Positions 52,570 to 64,000 of a stretch of DNA of 64,000 nucleotides are shown here, in pieces. Position numbers and translations under genes: made by a program. Under the pieces are notes generated by a model. That model was not told the DNA's origin. It did not search any database and worked only from the letters and a program-made list of their open reading frames with translations. Source of the stretch: Multifurca ochricompacta (lineage: Eukaryota; Basidiomycota; Agaricomycetes; Russulales; Russulaceae); the NCBI GenBank assembly GCA_022496185.1, contig WTXG01000041.1:167556-231555 (forward strand), written 5' to 3'. How positions within the stretch are numbered: the stretch's first letter is position 1; each line of letters begins with the position of its first letter.

Positions 52570-55500
52570 ATGCTCGACCTTCAATCTTTCCTTCCCTTAA
52601 TCCCTCATACCTTCCAGGGCAATAAATCCTTCATCGCCTTCTCAAACCTCGGCGATGGTGATGCCCTTACAAAGACATGGAAGGTTCGTCTAATCATTAT
52701 CTTCATGTTCCCCCCCCCTCCTTCTCCTCTCTCCCTTCCGTCGTCCCCCCTCCCTTTTAATTAATACCAATCTTCATCTTTCCCTTAGGTTTGCACCAAA
52801 GTCGCTAGCTTCCTTGAACAAGGCCAGCGTCTTGAGAACCTCAGCTGGCGCCTATGGCACCTTCAAAATCTTATGGTCGATGTTGATAGCGCCAAGTCAA
52901 AGAGAGAGTTCAAGAGGCTAAGCAAGTCAATGAGCGACAAGCTCGACAAGGAGAAAGGCCGGTCCGTTCTCTCCGCATCACCCTCCCCGTAACCCTGCGC
53001 CCTGACGACTTTGCCCATCTCATCTTCATATTCAATTCAATCAATCACTTACTCTGTCCTCCTCTATCACCTTCCCTTCTTTTATTTACACACATCCTTT
53101 TCATTTTCATTTTTTTTTTTTTTCTGTTTGTTTTTGTTATCTCTTTATCTTTTTTCCGCTCTTTTGTTTACCCAGGAGCATCGAGGAGTTAGAGGCACCC
53201 GGCTTCAAGCGCAATCATTCAACAGACATCATTAGACAGCGTGCCGCGGAGAAGGAACGTTCTCGCGAAGCCAACATCGGTGGTCGTCCTGGAACCATCA
53301 AGCGCATGCAATTCACTTTCTCTGTCGACCAGCCAACTCCCGCTGCTTCCGCTGCTCCCGTGCAGAAACCGGACCTCAAGCCTTCAGCAGAGTTTAAGGA
53401 CAACATCACTCGCCGAAGTCGCCCCGTAACCCGGTCCACAGCCACTCAAGAAGACACCCACCCCGATTCGGCATCTGCCCTCTCCGATTCTCACATTGAC
53501 TCCGACACTCCCCTTATCCACCGTAGCCGCAAGGATACAGATGCCTCCACCACCTCTACAACCACCCACCCTCACGATGCCCTGCTTCGTTTCCCTTCTC
53601 TCTTCTCCACCGACTTTGGTCCTTCTGCCCTTCTATACCCTACTCCCACCCTAACGAACGCGATGAACTACGGAGAGGGTGTTCGTCACTCTATCCCCAC
53701 TACCGACTCGTTCGATATTGTTCGCCCGACTATCGAACTTCCGCTGGACGAGCTCTTAATGGAGCCCGGTGACTGCTCCGAGGCGTGGTCCGTACCCGCC
53801 TTCCAGTCCTCTTCAACCACCGATTCTCAATCCCACTCGCGCCAGCTGGATCTGGCAACGGAGACGGATATCCGGATGAAGAGCGAGGCCTTCGAACACC
53901 ACCACCCTGCCTTTTCTCAGGCCCACTTTGCCCGGCGGGCTTCACAACAGGAGCAGACCGTTTCTCCCGCAAAGCTCGGTCACCGCAGCGACACGCCTAC
54001 CGGTTCCAGCTCGCCACGCCCCACCCTCAGTGTTCGCACCCAAGGTGCAACTACTCGTTCCTCCGGCCCCGGGGCAACTGCTACTAACCCCCCGACGACA
54101 CTCCCCCCGTCAGGAACAAATAGCAGCAATGCACCTGGAGGTGTCAAGGCGGAGTGCTCAAACTGCGGTGCTACGCACACTCCGCTATGGCGTCGCGGGT
54201 TGAATGACGAGCTCAACTGTAACGCGTGTGGGCTTTACTGTAAGCTGGTACGCGTTCCTCCTGTGGGTTGTGTTTTCATCTTTCATTGCTGACTGCATGT
54301 AACCCTAGCACAAGCGTCCGCGCCCGAAGAGCATGCGGAATAACCATGGCGAAGGACGCTCACAGGCGGCACCCCGGCAAGAGTCCTCAGAAATCATCGG
54401 TCCGTTCCTCATCCTCTTCCCAATATTACTTATTCTATGTGGACTTATCGATTTTGTCGCATATAGCTCAATGCTACAATTGCCACACAACGGCGACGCC
54501 GCTCTGGCGCAAAGACGATGAGGGCAAGACCGTGTGCAACGCGTACGCGTCCTTAATCTCATTTGTTTCCTGGGTTTTCCACTCACCACGCTCATGTCAT
54601 CGCGTAGTTGCGGACTCTAGTAAGTCTCAGAACGCTTTTTTTTTTTAATGCTTGCAGTCTCATCTTCCACAAAATCTTTTTTAGTTTCAAATTGCATGGT
54701 TCTGCCCGCCCTATCTCGATGAAGTCCGACGTGATCCGCAAGCGCTCCCGGCATGACGCCCGCCGCGGTAGCAGCAGTGGTAATGGTAGTGGTCACACCT
54801 CAGAGACCCCTTCAGCCAGTCCAGGAGCATCGCGCCGTCCATCTCCCAATGGGGATGCAGACGGTGGTGTTTCGCCAACGCTTGCGACTGATTCAAACCC
54901 TGGGGCTTTCGACGATACCGATACCGATTCCATCGGCAATCATAACATCAATGGCAATAACAATAACGGGAGTTCCTTCGGATATGGGCCATCGACACAG
55001 AGTGAACTGGTTGGAGCTCTTGGCGCGAATACTGCGTACAGCTACCCCGCACTCAACTTGTCGAGCTTCCCAGGACCGTACCACCCTGATTTACTTTCGC
55101 AGCTGTATTCTACGGATTACACTACCAGCAGCGGGGACACGTCAGAGGGCGAAAATGGAGGCATTGAGATGCGCGGAGCAAAACGCAGGCGGATGAGCAA
55201 TGACTCTGCGACGGAGCCACCGAGTTCAGCCGTCTCGTTCTCTTCCTTTAGCGGAGACAGCAGTGGTTTCTCCACTAGCAGTGGGATATCTGGTTCTGGC
55301 TCAGCACGAAACTCGATGGACTTTTCTTTCTCGGGTTCCAGCAATTCCCCATCGAACGGTACCGGTAGTGGCAGCCCGAACTTGGGTACTACCTGCAACG
55401 GCAATACTTCCAACAGTAACAATGGTTCTGGAGCAGGCGGGTACTACAGCACCTATTGGCATCCCCCGATGCTTCCTCAGCCACATGGATCACCGTTCAT

Positions 55501-55713
55501 CCACCCCCCGATGCTCCCGCCATCATCCACCGGCGATAGCGATGTACAGATGGACTTTTTGCATGGTTCCGCAGGCATGAATGAAGGGATCATTTCTTGA
55601 ATTCATACATCCATCCCCCGATGTTATTGCCTGAGCCTCATCCTCCCATGTTCCCTAACGACTGGACAGGCTACCCTACCGACGGCGTTGGTGCTAGTAC
55701 GAGTGGCTTTTAG
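52570..55713 (+). CDS. GATA-type zinc finger transcription factor with two fingers and AreA-like N-terminal region
   Basis: Exons 52570-52683, 52789-52961, 53176-54247, 54309-54399, 54467-54542, 54608-54619 and 54685-55600, extending to 55713 if one base is restored near 55586. The N-terminus has TKTWKVCTKVASFLEQGQRL, then ENLSWRLWHLQNLMVD, which resembles the short AreA/Gat1 N-terminal domain, then ELEAPGFKRNHSTDIIRQRA. Finger 1 is CSNCGATHTPLWRRG...CNACGLYCKL and finger 2 CYNCHTTATPLWRKD...CNACGLYFKLHG, followed by a basic tail RPISMKSDVIRKRSRHDARR. Finger 2 is split by a 12-nt exon. Two fingers recall SreA/Urbs1 iron regulators, while the N-terminal domain recalls nitrogen regulators; the role cannot be decided from sequence. 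The rest is low-complexity Ser/Gly/Asn. After the TGA at 55598, a +2 frame continues HPPMLLPEPHPPMFPNDW to a TAG at 55711. It is a nuclear DNA-binding protein. Confidence 0.85.
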
Positions 55714-58085
55714 GCGCACGCCTCCTGAATTCACCCTCACCCTTGATGACTGTTCGACCTCATCCAATTTTCCCTTTTCCCATTTCTTTTCACAATTCAT
55801 CTGTTCCATCTCTACTCATGGGTCTGTCGTTCCGCTCATAGCAATCCCTCTCATAGTTTGTGTATAGAAATCTTCCGCACCATCACGATCATGGTCACGA
55901 TCCCCATCTTCATCTGTGTTTGTTTTTGCTTGCTCCCAGCTCGTCCGGTACATGACTTCATTTCAACGCTCAGATATCACATCCCATTTTTCTTTTTACT
56001 ACTATCTCTCTTACCCCCTTCCTTTTGTGCTTGTGTTATTCCTTTCCTTATTTTTTTTTTTCTCGCATTCATGCAAAAAGCATCTGCTCGTCGCCCCTTG
56101 TACTCATGTTGATATCTCTTACCCGCGGCTGATTAGTAGCAGTGGCTTGTTTGTTGTTGGAGGATTTGTACGACGAAGAGTAGTAGTAGTTACAGGTTTA
56201 CAAGTACAGTACAAGAAGGATGACGTTGTCTACGCGAAGGGCTTCGCAGTTCAAGCCCCATCAATCAATCAATACACATAATATTCCTCTCCCCCTCATA
56301 AAATCCGCTTATTTTATTTTTGATGCAATTGCAGCCTAAGTGACCTAACCTACCATATGGTGTGATTGGTGATGATGCCCTGACCTTGAACGTGTTCGTG
56401 TCACGGGTTGGATTTCGCATTTCAAAATAGTTCCTCATGACTCTCGATCACCATCAATTTAAGGAATAACGAAATTGCCCCATTGTTCATATCGGTATGG
56501 GTGGGTTGGTGGTGGGTGCCAAAATTATTAGGCACAAAACAGTTGCACGTCATAAGTTGCAAGAGCTAAGCATAAACTAAACTAAAACTAATTTATTTTG
56601 CGCACCAACCAGTTTAATTGTATATGTAGAATAGAAAAGGAGAAAGAGAACCCAGCCTCTACGTCATTCATTCATTTGGTAAGTGTGTTCGCGCCATTAC
56701 AACTCAACCATCCGGGGTCGTCTCACTCACTCATCTATATTATTTCACTTGCAAAATCCCACAGATGGAGGAGGAGTCGAACCTGTTTTAAAAGCGTGTC
56801 ATCAATTTTTATTTTTATTTATTTTTGTGATCGAACCCAGGGGGGTTCGAACGTTTCAAAAAAAAAAAAAAAGCACACTCTCTGGTCCCTTGCTGCTGCT
56901 GCTATTGGGCGCTCTCCTCCTCCTGAGAGAGGGGAAAAGAGTGATCATGAGCCAGTGCGCCCGCCTATTTGAGATCCGAAATCGACGACTCCTGTTCGGG
57001 ACGTGCGAAACGCTTTTTCTCTCCTTGGCTCGTCGATTGTGTTGCCCCCCCCCCTTGTGTACACACCAAATTGTAATTGCGCAATAAGTACCGAGACAGG
57101 CCATTCATTCATAAAGCTTCAAATAAACACACGTATTTGCGCCCTCAAGTTCTTGCTATATGAGTTAAAAAATAAAAACGGGACTACAAGACAGGTAGGA
57201 ACCGTCGTTTGTATTGTACCCGTTCCGTTTCGTTTTCAACCCGCACGTCATTGAAACTATCACCACCACCACCACCACCACCAACCACCACCACCTCCCC
57301 ATCAGAAGGCACTGGTTCACTGCCAATTGCCCGTTTCGTCATATCATAACTTACCCGTCGTACAATCCACACATCACTTTTTTGTTTCTTTTTCGGGGAT
57401 AACACGTGCGCACTATACACACCATGCACACAGGTTTGTCGTCATGACAGGCGCGAAGAAAAAAAACCCCCCCGATATAACCTGTCCTGTGGATGAAGCG
57501 AGACCACCTTTTTATTTTTTTATCTTTGTATCCGCGTTTGAATCGTTTTGGTGGACGACGGACGTCAGTTCAGTCAGGTCAGGTCAGTCAAACGGGCGGG
57601 GGAGGGGGGCGCGGGCGGCAGGGGTTGTGTGTGTATATGTGGGTGATTTGGGCGAGACCACACATCATCAGACTCACTTGTTAGGGTCTCGCCTGACCAA
57701 GTCTCTGACCAATGGTCGTTTATTTTTCTCGGCCTTTTTTTTTCTTTCTGTCTATCCTGTCCAACCAAAATAAAATGATAACACCCCAGGCTCACTCGTC
57801 CGAGCGAGCGCGGGAGCCGGACAAAGTACTTATCAGCTAATTTACGCCAGTAAAGCCAAGACTCGGTGTGTCGCGCTCTCTCAATCTCTCAATTCCCCCC
57901 CTGGGACGACATCCCCTCACGCTCGGACTTTGGCCTAGAAACCACGGTACACACGTACACACGCACACACACACGTACAGCAACTCGCGTTTGTTCTTCT
58001 TTTTTTAACTTCGCTAAGCCTTTTTGCATGGAGACCGTTCTAGACGATGGGCGTAAAGAAACATTTTACTTTGCGCAGCAAATGT

Positions 58086-58105
58086 TATATATATATATAT
58101 ATATT
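58086..58105. repeat. TA dinucleotide microsatellite
   Basis: About ten TA units followed by an A-rich tract, in intergenic DNA. Confidence 0.85.
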
Positions 58106-59984
58106 TAAAAAAATAAAATACATTCAGTCAATAATCAACCGAGGCGCAGTGCTACGTCAACGACCTTGACTAGCGCAACAACACGCGTCTTTCATCTCGC
58201 ATAGCCGTGGAACGTCCAGAGATGGTACGCCGGGTCCGAACGAGAGGCAGGACGCATCGTCTTCCTGATTATGGTGCTGCTTCTTCACCGGCCAAAAAGT
58301 CGCATTCACACTGTGCAAAAAAAAAAAAAACAACGCAGCAGGTGGTGATAGGTGGGTGGGAATAAAGGTACAGGAAGACATGGTCATGGGCGTACCCCAG
58401 CGCCACGTATGCCGCAGGCTGCTTACCATTCTCGTCTCGCCTATTGATTGCTTCGCTGTCATTTGTTGAATGCGCGTGTATCGTATAGTGCAAAGGATTT
58501 GCGCCCACTGCGAATGCAACAACAGCGGCTGGCTGGGAGACGACTTCCCCAGGCAATTCTTTTTTTTTTTTAATACAAATCTCTCACGACACGGCACGAA
58601 AATGGTGTGATTTCGAGAAAGAAGCAAAAAGGGTTCGGATACTTTTAGTTTTTTTTATTTTTTTTTATTCTTCTCAAATTGCCAATTAATGGTATGGTAC
58701 ACGGTACGTCAAGAACGTAAGTCCCAGGGAGCTATCCAAGTAATGCCTTTCGAACGGCGAAGGCATCTACGACCGAGGTGACGTTTAGGTCTTTTTCGAC
58801 TGGGAACACTTTTCTTTATTGCTTTTTTGATCGAGGGGGCGCCGTACCACTCGTAATTAAAAAATAAAATAAAAAAGGATACCGAGTGTGTAATGGAAAG
58901 GGAAACCTGGGGCGGTCCCACCTCCACGCCCGAAGCCATGTCCTTTACGTAGCTTCTGCTAAGAAAGCCGTCCTGAGCCCGCAAACAATAGTCGGCGAGT
59001 GAACACGTCCTTCCCTTCTTTTCTTTGATACCATCACTTCGGGAACTCGTATGATTTTTTTTTTCTTCTTTTTCGAGACACTTGTTCTTTCCCTGGTCAG
59101 TCATAAGGTGCTTGCAGGGCCGACACAATGAAAAGCACTCTAACCTGCGTGCTTCAAGACGTTCAGAAGATGGTATGGTTTCTCTTGAAGAATTTTTATA
59201 AAAAAAAAAAAAAACAAAAATCACCGTGTGCAGAGATGAGCTTCCGTCACTACAAATGGCAATAATGGATCTCCTGCACTCTCGCCTTTTCTCACCTCCA
59301 CTCACACAAGGGGTCACCTGAGAGTTAGAAAGGTTGTGAATACCCCCTCCTCCATCGGGGTGGTAGCTGCTGCGTCACTAAGGGCGTCAAAATGTCGGGG
59401 AGGGTGAGTGCCTTTTTCTCATGTGCATGTGATAAGCGTGTTATCACGCACGTTCCGAGGCGCAAAACTGGTGAACGTGGTTTAATTTCACTTGAAGGGC
59501 GAGTAGAAGCGGTGACGGTCAGTTGAGTTGGGTCGGTCAACTTTCCCCAACTCAGGTCGGTCCAAATACGTACAATTGTCGTCTTTCAGTCATCAAGAGC
59601 ATGGATGGAAGAAAGAACTTGAAAACTCTTTTGAGAGGGCCAATTTCTCGCCACTCGCCACTAATATTGGATAGGAGGGGGGGGGGGTCTGGGCTACGTT
59701 TTCCCAATTCTGATGTTATTATTTACACTTGGGGGATTGACCCCAGAACCTTACCCAGGAATACCTGTATGACAATGGACAGACGCGGATCGGCTCTCTC
59801 TTTCTCTCTCTTATCGCGGTGCGCCGTTATAGACATAAGCAACCTGTGTTGTGGTGAAAGCCGATCGTTCGGAGTCAAGACCTGAACAGCTTCCGGTCTC
59901 CTTTCAAGGGATCCCAAAAAATTGTTCACTTGCCGCAATCGCCTAGCTTAAGTGTCACTTATGTACGCCACCTCGCCACGGTTC

Positions 59985-60070
59985 TAAGACCTCTTTTTTT
60001 TCTTCTATCTATCTATTACGCGTTTCAGGGATTTGCCCAAGTCGCGCGGCTACTAGTCAGGTACAAGTAA
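59985..60070 (-). mobile_element. Truncated LINE 3' end, relic
   Basis: A T-run at about 59992-60001, then ACGCGTTTCAGGGATTTGCC, then CAAGTCGCGCGGCTACTAGT and CAGGTAC. The order and wording resemble the 3' UTR of the intact LINE at 25277-25362 (T-run, then GACGCGCTTACGGGACTCAG, then CGCGCGGCTACATCAGGGTAC). This suggests a 5'-truncated, diverged copy in the same strand orientation. Only the last 70-90 bp are visible, so the call is tentative. Confidence 0.5.
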
Positions 60071-62286
60071 GACCTCGAGGGCGCGCGTTAGTGTCAGAGT
60101 CTTGTGGCCTCGACTCGTCTCAAATGATCACAAGTCTTTATGAGGTCACGATCTAGTACTGCCCTTGTTGCGGTACAGTAGAAGGTACTCATTTCACCAG
60201 ATATGACCAAAGTTGATGTCCACGTTTTCGATCCCTCGTTTTGTGCGTTCCGTGGCCAACCTAGTACTCCGCGTTCTCCACGTTCGTTCAGACTGAAACG
60301 TATTATGTGTATGAGAGATTGACACCTTTAGTCCTGGTGGGGGAGCATCGTCTATCATTCGTAGGACTTATCTGTCTGTCGGTCGGTTGTCTTGGCTACT
60401 GCAGACGCAACAAATGCTTTGGGGATCTCCGTTTTGGGAGGAACCTGTTTGGTACTTTCCAACTTACCCTAAGTAACTTTCTGAAGCGATTGGGCATGCG
60501 CAGAGTCCCTGACGATCGTTAGCTGGAGACAACAACAAACACTTATGTTTTTCAGTGTGTATATATCATAGAGCCGGGAGGTGCTGCCACGTGGAACGTA
60601 AGTATGAAACTCACCGCTCGCCCTGTTTAACACTGCCCCCCTCGATGCACGCATCACATGACTCTTGCCGATCTCATTCGTTCTTTGGTCGGAGGTCGAC
60701 GGGCAGAACCAACCAAGAACTTTCTTTTCTTTTGAGAACATTTGTACCCCGCGGACAGTTTAGCTTGATCCCGAGGTCGAGTCGGACTTGAACGACTCCA
60801 TGATCTCGGAAGAGCTAGCTCATTATCTGCTTCTTTACCTCCAAAGGAATTCATTCCATGGGAAAAGCAACTATGTGCGTCCCTCTTAATTTATCTGCGA
60901 AATACCCATATAACAAAAACATTGCTCTACGTGGTCTTTAACAAAAGTTTAGGTCTAGGATTATATGTGCGGTGTATGAAATTCTGGATATCCAAGACAC
61001 TCCTTGATCTCTCCTGCGTGGTTCGAAAAAAAAACAAAAAAAACATTTCCGTAGACTTGCGCAAAACACCTCGACTGTTTGATGTACTCCTCCAATCCAC
61101 AACTTGTAATTTTGATCTACGCTCTTTCCTAAAAAAAAAGATGTGCGTTTTTGAGAGGGACGAACGAAAGTAGATGAAGCCAACTGTGTGGAGCCAGCCT
61201 TGAGGGGTGGATTAATCATACTACTAGGACAACGTATCAATATCGTCCGTGGCATTATACTTTGAAGGTCAGCAGCAGAACGTTCTCCTTCGGAGACTTC
61301 GCTGGCGCAGGCACCAAAAAAAAAAAAAATTCAAGCAACCAGACATAGATTGGTCGGAATTATAATCCCATTCTTCTGGGCTGGGAGAACCGTTGATGTT
61401 GGCCGTCCAGAGATGGGCTCCCCCCCCTCCCCCAAACCAAAAAAACAGGGTATCTTCATCTCATCAAAAATTTCGGACCCCTGAATTGAGTGCTTCACGC
61501 ATTCGTCTCTCTCTCTCTCTCTCTCTGTTACTTTGGAAATGGAAATGCACATACGACCCTGAGGCTCTTGGAGTGTGCGTGATTTCAAAACTTTCGGCAT
61601 CAATCTATGGCAGGTATGTCTACTATATTAATAGTTACTTCAAGGTAGTCAAAATTTCGTTCTGGAATGCAGCCGAAACATTTTTTTTTTTTTCCGAAAG
61701 TCAAACTAAGAAAAGAAGGGGGGAATTGTCTAGAATTTGCCATGGTAGTCTGTGCAATGCAATCCATCGTCACTCACGCGACTATCACAGTGTCGCCAGT
61801 CAGTGTACTGTGCTTAACCGCTCCAAAAAAAAAAAGGAAAGGTCAGAACCGTCATGCTTGCTTTAAACCCACTGTTCAAAAAAGGGTATACATTTTGAGC
61901 GCTGTTAAACTGTTCCACTGAGGAAAAGGATGTCGTTTGCAGGTTGGTGTCGGGGTTACAGGAGGTTCATTACCCGAGATGATACGGTACAATATCCGAT
62001 GATAATGCAGGAACACATCATGATAGAAGGGAGCGCTAGCGGTGTCGTCTCTCGCCCGTTCACCTCGGCATGGGGGTCGCATGACCTGCAATAATAAGGT
62101 AAGGAATGATCCGTGGGTTTGCATCGCACGTTGTGAAGACTCTTTTTTGTCCACCTGTGAAGAGACCTCCTCCTGGTGCTGGCGTGGCGCGTGGACCACG
62201 TAAACGGGTTTTCAGGCACTTTAATGTCAAGAGTAAACACCCTTTCCTGTTTTCAATTTTTCCTTTTTTTTTTTTTCTTGATTACC

Positions 62287-64000
62287 TTACACCTTCGGCG
62301 CGGCTTCGCGCAACTTCCGCCCGACATGACTTGCGAAACTCTCGAATGTCTGCGCGTCGCGTCCTCGCTTCCACTGCACAACCAACTGAACTTCACTCTT
62401 ATTCGCGCTCACCCCTTCCTCTGCACACTCCTCGACCCACACATGTACAACAAGGACTGCCTCGATTCGAACCTCTTCCTCTTTCGTGGCGGTGGCGGGA
62501 TCAGGGTTCTGAGGGCGGGCCTTGCGTCGCGCGGAACGCGACCACGTATCTCGCCTGGCAATGACGCAGAACGTGTCTCCCGTGACAGACACAGATACAT
62601 ACTCGCTTTCCAGAGAAAACAGAACACTCCTGATTGCCCCTTCAGGCGGCGCGTAGTGGAGCGGCTGGCGGTGTATCGTTCTCGGGGGTAGTAGGCGACG
62701 CAGCGCTGGCGCATTTGGGCGTGCCAGATCCTAAGAGAGGCGGTCCATCCAATAAGACGAGAGTAGAATGTGATGGGGGGGGGGGTAATAGCTTGCAGCT
62801 TATGCGTACTTACGTCTGGCAAGCGCGTGTCAGCAAAGGACCAGGCAAGCACCCAGCGACGGGTGTGGCCCTGAATCAGTTCGGCGATCGCATAGTTCGT
62901 TATCTGCGTTGCAAGATTGTGCATCATGAGCGTGTGCTGGACTTACCGAACGGAGACCGGAACGTACTGAATGGCTTCGGAGGAGAGTCACAAGAGCGGT
63001 AAGAGACGATTGCTTGCCGAGCATGGAGGTGTACCATCTGTGGGAGATGGTTCGCGGAGGAGGATAGATGAGGTGATATAGGCGCTTGGTACATACTGAC
63101 AACGTTCCCCAAGCGTGATGCTCTCGCGCACCATTTTGTTAACGAATGCCTCTTCGCCGCCCGGTGTGATCATCTCGACTTCTGTGCCGGTGCAAACCTA
63201 CAGGCTAATTTGGCACTGCCAGAAAATAATGGGGACGAAAAAGCGAACGGCGTTGGGTGCATGCTCCTTTGCAGCTGCCAAGCTGGTAGCTTCCTCTGCA
63301 CTCGCATAAAATGGTGGGTTACACATGCTAAAGTTGAATCTGAGAATAGGATTAGCTGAAAATACGGCGTTGTACTGTACGAAGCTCACGAGGTGGTCCG
63401 ATCATGTATCAGAGGGAACATCACAGGGCCAGTGGGATCTGTACGAAGGAGAACGATGCGTTCCGAGAGGCCATTGCTATCAATATTGGACCGAGCGGAG
63501 GCGAGGGACACGTCGTCGATATCTAGTATGTAAATCAGTAGAGAAAGAGTAAGGCCGATTTGACTAACCGGTGGCAACAAAGTTCCAATTCGGAGCGAGG
63601 CGACAGGCAATGAGGGGATAGATAGCTGAAGCGCCTGTCCCGCTAGCACGACGGTCGAAAATGGACGAAAAAAGAAAACGGAAACATACCTACATATCAA
63701 TTCCGCGAATGGAGGAAAGAGGACCTGAGACAGAAGAATGGGAGACAATATCTTGCAACCACAAGACATAATTTAGCCTAAGCTTTCATTGCATGAGTGA
63801 GGGGGGCCCCTCTTCAGTGGCTGAAGGCTTTAAAACACCTATTCGGCACTGGAGGGCACAATCTGTCGTCTGGGATGTTTAACTGTATATCGAAGTCACG
63901 ATATAAGAGTGCTTGGGTAAGCCGCCTGTGCATGACACGTGAGGAACAGATATAATCGAGAACAAAGAGGATGGTAACTTTTGGGCGGTCTCATCGTAGA
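62287..64000 (-). CDS. METTL16: RNA N6-adenosine methyltransferase, METTL16 type, 5' end missing
   Basis: Runs off the right edge; its start lies beyond 64000. Minus-strand exons: 63979-64000, 63839-63925, 63694-63777, 63569-63642, 63390-63522, 63249-63339, 63097-63197, 62968-63038, 62814-62903 and 62287-62730. The product reads [38 protein letters not shown], then the SAM-binding [36 protein letters not shown], the catalytic [45 protein letters not shown] and [20 protein letters not shown] and EGGE-like/PGGEEAFV are hallmarks of the METTL16/DUF890 family, which methylates U6 snRNA and, in animals, SAM synthetase mRNA hairpins. The last exon adds a C-terminal domain with [20 protein letters not shown] and a basic RSARRKARP. 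All ten exons close in phase without frameshifts. It has no close neighbour gene. Confidence 0.88.

Larger units (their letters stand above)
55714..62286. other. Long gene-free stretch between GATA and METTL16 genes
   Basis: About 6.6 kb between two tail-to-tail genes. I see no supportable ORF. It holds many homopolymer runs, a CCACCA tract near 57259-57296, a TA microsatellite at 58086-58105, a probable LINE 3' relic at about 59985-60070 and a CT run at 61507-61527. Open frames in this stretch are short, run through low-complexity DNA and lack introns or motifs. Confidence 0.45.

Noticed and set aside
56598..57087. ORFs of 124-134 codons downstream of the GATA gene
   Set aside because: They cross homopolymer runs and have no conserved motif or splice structure.

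Overview
The window is nuclear DNA of a filamentous basidiomycete, most likely an agaricomycete. The evidence is intron-dense genes with 50-75 nt GT-AG introns, several agaricomycete-type protein families (Goodbye-NACHT-ankyrin NLR, a two-finger GATA factor with an AreA-like N-terminal region, a PPxxW membrane protein family) and a Tad/I-like LINE. All gene models below were spliced by eye; nothing was searched against a database.

Left part (1-12.4 kb), mostly housekeeping plus one NLR: the 3' part of the NatC catalytic subunit NAA30/MAK3 (+), QCR2 of mitochondrial complex III (-), a Set5-like SET-domain methyltransferase (-), a glutathione S-transferase-like protein (+) and a large NLR with about 20 ankyrin repeats (+). 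The SET, GST and NLR genes carry about ten apparent one-base losses, many of them in homopolymer runs and packed into 3.8-10.6 kb. QCR2, the SDR, PP6, glycosidase and METTL16 genes can be spliced with none. This looks more like a poor consensus than like decay.

Middle part (12.4-36.5 kb), accessory: a 2.6 kb unit starting a few bases after the NLR stop codon is tandemly duplicated, with a third inverted copy. Each copy carries a small four-exon gene for an unrecognised 147-149 aa beta-rich protein. A decayed fourth copy lies among them and a divergent fifth lies at 36 kb. The same region holds fold-back MITE relics, two hAT-type non-autonomous elements (502 bp and 1298 bp) with perfect 8-bp target duplications, and a full-length 7.7 kb LINE with two intact ORFs, a poly-A tail and a 13-bp target duplication.

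Right part (33-64 kb): a five-exon polytopic membrane protein (+), an NmrA/SDR-type NAD(P)-binding protein (-), the divergent small-protein paralogue (-), the PP6/Sit4 phosphatase catalytic subunit (+), a secreted glycosidase-like protein (-), a two-finger GATA transcription factor (+) after a 9.5 kb gene-free stretch rich in simple repeats, and, after another 6.5 kb without genes, a METTL16-type RNA m6A methyltransferase (-) that runs off the right edge.

The housekeeping genes are not an operon. The plausible functional grouping is the NLR with the adjacent, repeatedly duplicated small-protein genes, which could be an immune or allorecognition locus; that link rests only on position and duplication pattern.
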